Assembly (NCBI GenBank): GCA_000404785.1
Contig: ASNI01000039.1
Coordinates: forward strand, 1 to 27,497
Length of the DNA: 27,497 nucleotides
Reading direction: 5' to 3'
From: Cloacimonetes bacterium SCGC AAA252-N17
Lineage (GTDB): Bacteria > Cloacimonadota > Cloacimonadia > JGIOTU-2
The notes under the pieces were generated by a model that searched no databases, was not told the DNA's origin, and worked only from the letters and a program-made list of their open reading frames with translations. This document shows positions 21,795 through 27,497 of the stretch, piece after piece. Both the position numbers and the translations under genes were made by a program. Every line of letters starts with the position of its first letter. The first letter of the stretch is position 1.

Positions 21795-23131
21795 TAATTT
21801 GCCAGCCTTTCTACGATTTTTTCTAACGCGATACCCCGCGATGCTTTGACCAGTATTACAGCATCTTGGGGAAACATCTTATTTGAAAAACGGAATAAAA
21901 AATCCTCTGCAGATGAGTAATGTGTGATAAATTTATAATATTTTGAATGATCTCCAATAGAGATCGCTCTCCTCACATCCATTTCCCGAACTAATAATCC
22001 AATATCTTCGTGGTATTTTTGACTATCCACTCCAAGCTCGAGCATATCGCCGAGGATCACTATCTTATTTTTATGAGGAAGAGCTTGCAAATATTCCAGT
22101 GCAGAGATCATAGAAACAGGATTTGCATTGTAGCAGTCAGCGATAATAGTCCACTTTTTCAATGTGTTCTCCCTTATCTCCATTCTCAAACCAACTTCAG
22201 GTGTGATCGCTAAACCATTCTGGATATGTTCGTGGGAAAGTTCAAATCTCTTACCTATGATAATTGCAGGAATGGCATTCAATACATTATGATACACATC
22301 ATTGAAAATGTAATATTTTTCATTATTCACATAAAATGAATATTTATGATCTTCGTGCCTGATATCCCTCACAACAAGATCATTATCCTCGTCAAATCCG
22401 TAGGAATAATAATCCCTTTTCCCTTTAAAATCCTGCAGAAATGCAATATTCCCATTAAATATTTTGAATGTATCTTTTGCTGAAAACTTAAAAATATCAT
22501 TCTTCTCTTTGAAAATTCCTTCAAGACTTTCTAAGAATTCCAAATGTGATTCGCCGATATTTGTAATGACTGCGACATCGGGTTCTACCATTTCTGTAAG
22601 GACTTGTATTTCTCCGAAATGATTTGTTCCAAGCTCAAGCACAGCAATTTCATGCTCGTCTTCAATATCAAAAATTGTAATGGGAAGTCCAATAATCGTG
22701 TTAAAATTTCCCTTGCTACGATGAACCCTGTAGTTTTGAGCTAATACATTTGCAACGAATTCTTTTGTGATTGTTTTCCCGACAGAGCCGGTAACCGCTA
22801 TTTTATGAATATCAAACCGGTTGAGATAAAATTTTCCCAATTTGTCCAAAGCATGTAACGTATCCTCGACAAATATGAGCTTCTGAGTATCAACCTGACC
22901 TTTCGGTTTATGATCCACCACGGCAAAGGATGCACCTTTTGAAAGTGCTTCCCGGACAAAGTCATGTCCGTCAACCTTTTCACCATGGATCGCAAAGAAG
23001 AGAATTTGCCTATCAGGATGCAATTCACACTCGCATGAATCATGTATAATACAGTCTATTTCTGCATTTTCAAGCGCGGTAGTAGTTGCGTTCATCGCTG
23101 TAATGATCTGTTCGATATTCAACTTTTTCAT
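21794..23131 (-). CDS. murF: UDP-N-acetylmuramoyl-tripeptide-D-alanyl-D-alanine ligase
   Basis: The 445-residue ligase adds D-Ala-D-Ala to the UDP-MurNAc-tripeptide. Motifs are FFAIHGEKVDGHDFV, the P-loop VTGSVGKTITKE (third threonine position replaced by Ile), NFNTIIGLP, LELGTNHFGEI, NIGESHLE, ADCYNANPVSM, LGDMLELG and VKASRGIALEKIV. These are MurF-specific and not MurE-like. murE, which usually sits between ftsI and murF, is not here. AAGG lies 7 bases before the ATG, and the ftsI stop is 26 bases upstream. Confidence 0.95.
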   Translation of the reverse strand: MKKLNIEQIITAMNATTTALENAEIDCIIHDSCECELHPDRQILFFAIHGEKVDGHDFVREALSKGASFAVVDHKPKGQVDTQKLIFVEDTLHALDKLGKFYLNRFDIHKIAVTGSVGKTITKEFVANVLAQNYRVHRSKGNFNTIIGLPITIFDIEDEHEIAVLELGTNHFGEIQVLTEMVEPDVAVITNIGESHLEFLESLEGIFKEKNDIFKFSAKDTFKIFNGNIAFLQDFKGKRDYYSYGFDEDNDLVVRDIRHEDHKYSFYVNNEKYYIFNDVYHNVLNAIPAIIIGKRFELSHEHIQNGLAITPEVGLRMEIRENTLKKWTIIADCYNANPVSMISALEYLQALPHKNKIVILGDMLELGVDSQKYHEDIGLLVREMDVRRAISIGDHSKYYKFITHYSSAEDFLFRFSNKMFPQDAVILVKASRGIALEKIVERLAN

Positions 23132-23157
23132 AGAAAACCTTAGACTTTGATTCTCAT

Positions 23158-25143
23158 TTATTGCGTCAAGTTTGCATTCTGATAATTTTGTGTGAGTATC
23201 TGAAAACCTGCCTGAAGAATTATCGAAGACCCTTCAAGCATGGTAATACCCGGCTTCGGGAATTGGTCAACCACGAGATCGCCGTCCCCAAAACTGGTGA
23301 AGTCAATATTGTGTTCGACCAACAGCAGGCAAGCATCTTTTACGGATTTACCAATACACTCAGGAACGAGCACATATTCCCTGTTTGCTTCATTTGTAAT
23401 GTATAAAATATCATTATGAGGAAGAACAATCATTTGTTCAACGATTTTTCGGAAGGTCGGAACGGCAGAGATGCTTCCGTAGCGATGATCATAATCAGGT
23501 TCATCATATATAATAACCATCACAATTTGGGGATCTTCGACAGGGAAAAAGCCCACAAAACTCGTGATATAAGCACCCTTAAGATAGCCATGCCCTTCGG
23601 GATCGAGTTTTTCGGCAGTTCCTGTTTTGCCTGCTACAGAGATATAGCCGAGCTTGGTGCCAATCCCATGCCCTTCATCGACAACTGCTTTTAGATAGGT
23701 TTTCAGAGTGTCCAAAGCCCATTGATTTGAGACCTGCCTGACAACCGTTGTTTTCGGTTCAAAGAGCGTGTTTTGTTTTTCGTCCGCCAGCTGGCGGATG
23801 ATCTTCGGCTGAAGCATTCGTCCGCCATTTGCGAGTGCAGTAAAAGCATAAGCAAGTTGAAGTGCGGTCACAGTCAACTCCTGCCCAAAAGAGAGCGAAT
23901 GCATAGAGTATTTTGACCACTTGCTCGGATGCCGAACTACACCAGCACTTTCACCATTCAAAATTATACCTGTTTTATGTCCAAATCCAAGTTCGGTTAG
24001 TGTTTTGTATAATTGATAGGGTTCGATATTGTCCACCACACGTGTTATTCCGCAATTGCTCGATCTCGTGAGCACCTGTTTGAAGGTTAAATATTGCAAA
24101 GGTTTCACATCGGAGATCGTTCTTCCGCCGATCTTTCTGGTTCTGCAATCGATCACGTCATTTGCATGATAGATATTATCTTCGATTGCAATGAGTGCAA
24201 TGACAGGTTTCAATGTTGATCCCGGCTCGTATTGCCAGCTGATTGGATAAATTGGAAGAGTATGACTGGCTCGCACAGAGCTATCAATATAATCCCGATT
24301 GATGCCTCTCATTGCAAATATCTCGCCATTTCGTGGAGAAATTATTACTCCAATCGCACCTTTCGCATTATATTCCTCGATTCCGTGGATCAGATTTTTT
24401 TCAAGAATTGCCTGAAGATGAGCATCAATTGTGAGGTAAACCGATTTACCTGCAATGGGATTCTGTAAGGGCATATCATCAAAATGATAATCATCACCGG
24501 TTCCGTACTGGATCACTTCAGACCAGCCATCCTGACCGGTCAGTTCATTATTACATACAAGTTCAACACCGCAAAGAGCAAGATCGTTATCGTATTCATA
24601 ATATCCTATCCAGGGTCCTGCAAGATTTCCTTTTGGATATACTCTCTCGGATTTTTGCTTATAATCGAGCACTCCGTGAATACCCTGATCCGCAAGAGCT
24701 TTGAGAATCCTATCCTTTTGAGCCACATCTATCTGAGTGACAAGCTCGAAGCCATAGGGAAAGTCATTTTCAAACTTAGTGATCCTATCTTGCAATTCCT
24801 CATCGGTTTTGCCGGTATTCTTAGCGATAATATGAGTAATCTCATCATACACAATTCCCCTATCAACTACAGAAAGTGAGTCTTTCTTATCCCATTTAAT
24901 GAGTTTTGTGCAGAATTCCAGCTTATATAATTTTTTATTCCCTGCCAGTATGATACCGTGTCTATCATAGATGAAGCCCCGTTCTGCCGGAATAATGTTC
25001 TTCTTATTTTTATAACGTTGGTAATTATTGTAAAATCCGTAAATGTCTAATAATTGTATGGAAAATAATCGGAATATAAAAACAAGAAAAATAAGAATGA
25101 AGATAACTTTTATTGAAGAAATTCTACCCTTATTTTCTTGCAT
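23158..25143 (-). CDS. ftsI: septal penicillin-binding protein FtsI/PBP2B-type with PASTA domain
   Basis: The 661-residue transpeptidase cross-links septal peptidoglycan as partner of FtsW. It has one N-terminal membrane helix (about 11-32), a dimerisation (pedestal) domain with ERGFIYDRHG, and the transpeptidase domain with the catalytic STLK at 309-312, SSN at 361-363 and KTG at 506-508. A C-terminal PASTA domain (about 591-652, VPECIGKSVKDACLLLVEH and FPKPG) resembles those of SpoVD/PBP2x-like proteins. The ribosome binding site is weak; ftsL ends 17 bases upstream. A 16-base perfect palindrome (23784-23799) lies inside the coding sequence, yet the protein length is normal there. Confidence 0.95.
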   Translation of the reverse strand: MQENKGRISSIKVIFILIFLVFIFRLFSIQLLDIYGFYNNYQRYKNKKNIIPAERGFIYDRHGIILAGNKKLYKLEFCTKLIKWDKKDSLSVVDRGIVYDEITHIIAKNTGKTDEELQDRITKFENDFPYGFELVTQIDVAQKDRILKALADQGIHGVLDYKQKSERVYPKGNLAGPWIGYYEYDNDLALCGVELVCNNELTGQDGWSEVIQYGTGDDYHFDDMPLQNPIAGKSVYLTIDAHLQAILEKNLIHGIEEYNAKGAIGVIISPRNGEIFAMRGINRDYIDSSVRASHTLPIYPISWQYEPGSTLKPVIALIAIEDNIYHANDVIDCRTRKIGGRTISDVKPLQYLTFKQVLTRSSNCGITRVVDNIEPYQLYKTLTELGFGHKTGIILNGESAGVVRHPSKWSKYSMHSLSFGQELTVTALQLAYAFTALANGGRMLQPKIIRQLADEKQNTLFEPKTTVVRQVSNQWALDTLKTYLKAVVDEGHGIGTKLGYISVAGKTGTAEKLDPEGHGYLKGAYITSFVGFFPVEDPQIVMVIIYDEPDYDHRYGSISAVPTFRKIVEQMIVLPHNDILYITNEANREYVLVPECIGKSVKDACLLLVEHNIDFTSFGDGDLVVDQFPKPGITMLEGSSIILQAGFQILTQNYQNANLTQ

Positions 25144-25160
25144 GGATCTGAGTAAATTCT

Positions 25161-25505
25161 TTACTTATTCGCAGCAATTGCTTCCGGAGAAATAAAGTTC
25201 AATAAAGAATAATTAACCTGATCTGATGAAACCTGATTCTGTTTCACGCTAATTATGCTTTTGGGCTCGGGAAAATCCATGTGAAGTGTGTTGCCGGCAA
25301 TTTCTATAATACGTGTATCCAATGAGAGCTGGCTGATATCATTTTTCAGATCTGTAGTAATATCCTGATAATTCTGAATTTTTTGTTCTAATATAGATAG
25401 TTCCCTTTGCTGTTCAAGAAAAATAGAACGAAGCAAACTGGAAATCACAATAAAGCAAAAAAATGAAATAAAAATAATAAAAAGTAAGGATGGTTTTTTA
25501 TTCAT
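25161..25505 (-). CDS. ftsL: FtsL-like septum protein
   Basis: The 114-residue protein has a short N-terminus, one membrane helix (about 8-27) and a predicted coiled coil (about 32-60, EQQRELSILEQKIQNYQ). This is the FtsL/DivIC architecture that pairs with FtsB and FtsQ. Sequence is poorly conserved in this family, so the call rests on shape and on the rsmH-ftsL-ftsI order. The ATG at 25505 overlaps the rsmH stop by one base (TAATG) with AGAGGTG just upstream. An in-frame GTG at 25511 is less likely. Confidence 0.82.
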   Translation of the reverse strand: MNKKPSLLFIIFISFFCFIVISSLLRSIFLEQQRELSILEQKIQNYQDITTDLKNDISQLSLDTRIIEIAGNTLHMDFPEPKSIISVKQNQVSSDQVNYSLLNFISPEAIAANK

Positions 25506-26431
25506 TAGCACCTCTCTGCGACTCTTAATTTTGCGCTTCTCGCACGTGAATTTTTTTCTATCTCTTCTTTGGAAGGTATGATCGGTTTTTTTGTAATGAT
25601 CTTCAGTCTTACTTGTTTTTCACATACACAGCGGGGCAAATATGCAGGGCATATACATTCGAGATTTTCATATTTGAAAAACTGTTTTACGATCCGATCT
25701 TCCAGGGAGTGATAGGAAATGACTGCGATCCTTCCACCGGTTTTTAGCACCTCTACCGATGATTTAAGTCCCTTCTCAAGAGCATCAAGCTCTTTATTCA
25801 CTTCTATTCGTAGCGCCTGGAAAACTCGTGATAATGTTTTGAATGCCTTATCTTTGGGAATTACACTCTCAATAATTTCTCTCAATTCTTTGGTCGTTTC
25901 AATCTTCTTTACTTTTCTCGCTTGCAAGATAGCATTGCTGATACGCTTCCAGAATCTGTCTTCGCTATAATCGTGTAGAACCTGTTCAAGCTGATCTTTC
26001 ATATAAAAATTCACGATTTCAAAGGCAGTGAGTTTTCCATTGTTACGATTCATTCTCATATCGAGAACATCATCCTGAGTATAACTGAATCCGCGCTTAT
26101 CCTGGTTGATTTGATGGGATGAAAAGCCGAGATCAAAGAGGATCCCATCAATTTTATTTATCCTGTTAAGCGCCAGTGCAGATGAAAGATATGAGAAATT
26201 TTTGTTCACATAGATTATCCGATCCGAATATTTGGATAAGCGTTTCTGTGCGAAATCGATAGCATCTTTATCATGATCGAAAGCCATGACGTGAATGTCC
26301 TTTTCCTGTTCGAACATTGCCTCTGTGTGCCCCCCACCACCGCAAGTGGCGTCAACATAGATCCCTCCTTTTTTTATTTGAAGGAATTCAATTGATCGGT
26401 CTTTAAGAACTGGAATATGGAAGATTTTCAT
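25505..26431 (-). CDS. rsmH: 16S rRNA (cytosine1402-N4)-methyltransferase
   Basis: The 308-residue SAM-dependent enzyme (RsmH/MraW) methylates C1402 of 16S rRNA at the P site. The motifs are HIPVLKDRSIEFL, the SAM site VDATCGGGGHTEAM (about 26-39), GILFDLGFSSHQIN, GFSYTQDDVLDMRMN, FQALRIEVNKEL, ISYHSLEDRIVKQFF and RSAKLRVAER. It has the standard length. The ATG overlaps the stop of the preceding mraZ-like gene by 4 bases (ATGA). Confidence 0.97.
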   Translation of the reverse strand: MKIFHIPVLKDRSIEFLQIKKGGIYVDATCGGGGHTEAMFEQEKDIHVMAFDHDKDAIDFAQKRLSKYSDRIIYVNKNFSYLSSALALNRINKIDGILFDLGFSSHQINQDKRGFSYTQDDVLDMRMNRNNGKLTAFEIVNFYMKDQLEQVLHDYSEDRFWKRISNAILQARKVKKIETTKELREIIESVIPKDKAFKTLSRVFQALRIEVNKELDALEKGLKSSVEVLKTGGRIAVISYHSLEDRIVKQFFKYENLECICPAYLPRCVCEKQVRLKIITKKPIIPSKEEIEKNSRARSAKLRVAERC

Positions 26432-26853
26432 TGCACATATTGGGGTGTTTGATTTGAATGCAGATTATAATTGAGATATTTCTCGAAATGTTTGAAATTA
26501 TCTCCATCCCAAATCGAGAAGTAGCGATTTCCACAATGCAGCAGAATATGATCATTCACTTCTTCGATATCAATAATATCTTTGGGATGCATGAGGTGAG
26601 GAAGGGCTTCGACAGAAAGCAGAGATGAATACATTTTGAATTTTTGAAGCAGTTCTTTTTCTTCTTCGGAACCGTTTTTAAGTTGCTCAACATCAATATA
26701 GTGAGCAACATTCCCGTTGATCTCATAGGCAAAGAGACCAAATTCCATATCCGATGGCACATCATCAAAGTTGTCGATCTTATAAGGACCTTCAGGAAGC
26801 TTCACTCCTTTGATCTTCTTGAATTGCATGATCTGTCCGATGGATACTTTCAT
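26428..26853 (-). CDS. degenerate MraZ paralogue (second tandem copy)
   Basis: The 141-residue protein is a diverged tandem copy of the MraZ upstream. Shared positions include LLQKFKMYSSLLSVE (compare LLKMFRFYAAVLKIE) and the closing YFSIWDGDNFKHFE (compare FFSIWNPVNFKQYE). MraZ proteins carry two AbrB-like half-domains, each with a DxxxR-type DNA-binding loop. Here the second loop reads EALPH (82-86), with the arginine lost, and the first half (residues 1-30) has no recognisable GRxxIP. It probably no longer binds DNA well but may join the MraZ ring. I chose the ATG at 26853 for the AGGAGG four bases upstream; a start at 26931 would overlap mraZ. It lies 16 bases after mraZ. Confidence 0.82.
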   Translation of the reverse strand: MKVSIGQIMQFKKIKGVKLPEGPYKIDNFDDVPSDMEFGLFAYEINGNVAHYIDVEQLKNGSEEEKELLQKFKMYSSLLSVEALPHLMHPKDIIDIEEVNDHILLHCGNRYFSIWDGDNFKHFEKYLNYNLHSNQTPQYVQ

Positions 26854-26869
26854 TGTTCCTCCTGCGGAT

Positions 26870-27307
26870 TTAAAAAAGAAGTCCATTCTCTTGCAGTTTT
26901 TCATCATATTGCTGAGATATCTCATCTTCATATTGTTTAAAATTAACAGGATTCCAGATTGAAAAGAATTTCCCTTCGCCTAAAAAGACTATCGTATTTT
27001 CTATCTCAGCGATTTCCAATAAATTTTTTGGTAACAGGATACGTCCCGGTCCCTCTATTTTAAGCACTGCAGCGTAGAACCGGAACATTTTTAAAAGTTC
27101 TTTATCTTTGTCGGTACCATTCTCAAATTCTTCTTCCAGTTTTTTCCAGGTATCCATTGGAAAGATGTAAATCGTTCTATTTTTCCCGCGAACTGCAACG
27201 ACCAGCATCTTTGCAGAGGACGCAATAAGATTTCTAAAGGATTGAGGTATACTCACTCGCCTATTGGTCATCGAACCTTCGATCGATCCCATAAATTTGC
27301 CTGACAC
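26870..27307 (-). CDS. mraZ: transcriptional regulator MraZ
   Basis: The 145-residue protein is MraZ, the ring-forming repressor of the dcw operon in E. coli and others. The first half-domain has FMGSIEGSMTNRRVSIPQSFR (written here as its core TNRRVSIP at 14-21), without the usual aspartate. The second has IEGPGRILLP with E85 and R89, a conservative DxxGR variant. The closing FFSIWNPVNF is typical. The chosen GTG at 27307 has GGAGG four bases upstream. An ATG at 27292 would fit the family but lies about 19 bases from that site. A longer frame from 27367 has no ribosome binding site. Confidence 0.85.
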   Translation of the reverse strand: MSGKFMGSIEGSMTNRRVSIPQSFRNLIASSAKMLVVAVRGKNRTIYIFPMDTWKKLEEEFENGTDKDKELLKMFRFYAAVLKIEGPGRILLPKNLLEIAEIENTIVFLGEGKFFSIWNPVNFKQYEDEISQQYDEKLQENGLLF

Positions 27308-27332
27308 GGTACCTCCACAAATGCCAAGTTTT

Positions 27333-27349
27333 GAATTATTTTGAATAAT
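27333..27349. promoter_or_regulatory. AATTATT inverted repeat in mraZ leader
   Basis: AATTATT (27333-27339) and AATAATT (27343-27349) are exact inverted repeats around TTG, between the candidate promoter and the mraZ start. It could be an operator or a weak stem in the leader. AT-rich sequence makes chance plausible. Confidence 0.3.
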
Positions 27350-27365
27350 TATGACATCTGATGCC

Positions 27366-27395
27366 AATATGGAATATTTTCTAAAAGGTTGTCAA
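27366..27395 (-). promoter_or_regulatory. candidate promoter of the dcw operon
   Basis: On the minus strand a perfect -35 TTGACA (27395-27390) is followed after 18 bases by CATATT (27371-27366), a 4-of-6 match to TATAAT. Transcription would begin near 27359, giving a leader of about 50 bases to the mraZ GTG. The heptamer ATGCCAA flanks it at 27321 and 27361 and, inverted, at 27414. No typical array of MraZ boxes (three TGGGA-like repeats) is seen. Confidence 0.4.
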
Positions 27396-27497
27396 ATATT
27401 TCTTTATATTTATTTGGCATACCCCCAAAATTTTTCATATTCATGACACTTTAAGGAAAACTTATTGAATATCATCCGTATAAATAGTAAAAGAAAT

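Noticed and set aside
27421..27430. MraZ box upstream of mraZ
   Set aside because: A single GGGGG-containing stretch is seen, not the usual set of three regularly spaced TGGGA-like repeats.

Overview
The window is a gene-dense, AT-rich bacterial chromosomal segment in which every convincing gene lies on the minus strand, so transcription runs from position 27497 towards 1. Most genes have clear Shine-Dalgarno sequences (GGAGG-like) and many overlap by 1-14 bases. The organism looks like a Gram-negative-type member of the FCB superphylum. The clues are a secreted protein ending in the start of a type IX secretion (type A) sorting domain, a UDP-sugar gene block, and a dcw cluster without spore genes next to a bacterial relative of cyclic 2,3-diphosphoglycerate synthetase. 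Candidatus Cloacimonadota is my best guess from general resemblance. It is inference, not proof. Regular use of Shine-Dalgarno sites argues against Bacteroidota proper.

Region 1 (27497 to 11104) is a nearly complete division and cell wall (dcw) cluster. In transcription order it holds a candidate promoter, mraZ, a second degenerate mraZ paralogue, rsmH, ftsL, ftsI (with a C-terminal PASTA domain), murF, mraY, murD, ftsW, murG, murC, murB, ftsQ, ftsA, ftsZ and a small YvlD-like membrane protein coupled to ftsZ. These genes make the lipid II precursor (murB-F, mraY, murG), polymerise and cross-link it at the septum (ftsW, ftsI), and build the divisome (ftsL, ftsQ, ftsA, ftsZ). murE and ddl, often found in such clusters, are absent here. 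A roughly 98-base palindrome-ended insertion flanked by a 17-base direct repeat splits an ancestral murC/murB overlap.

Region 2 (10473 to 11103) is a gene-free stretch of about 630 bases made almost wholly of repeats. It holds two copies of a roughly 125-base direct repeat, eight copies of a CTTTACCAA 9-mer in both orientations (one with a mismatch), and several near-perfect palindromes.

Region 3 (10472 to 6655) carries a P-loop GTPase of the cyclic-2,3-diphosphoglycerate synthetase family, rpsO (S15) and pnp (PNPase). The classical rpsO-pnp pair is thus headed by the GTPase.

Region 4 (6648 to 3170) is a nucleotide-sugar block: wecB (UDP-GlcNAc 2-epimerase), galE and ugd, which would supply UDP-ManNAc, UDP-Gal and UDP-glucuronate for surface polysaccharide. 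It continues into an orphan leuD-like aconitase-family small subunit, a GerW/YtfJ-family protein, a membrane-anchored SIMPL protein and a small tail-anchored hypothetical protein.

Region 5 (1051 to 1) holds a secreted ComEC-like metallo-beta-lactamase protein. Its C-terminal sorting domain is cut short next to a perfect 17-bp inverted repeat at the window edge. No rRNA, tRNA, CRISPR array, transposase or prophage gene was seen.
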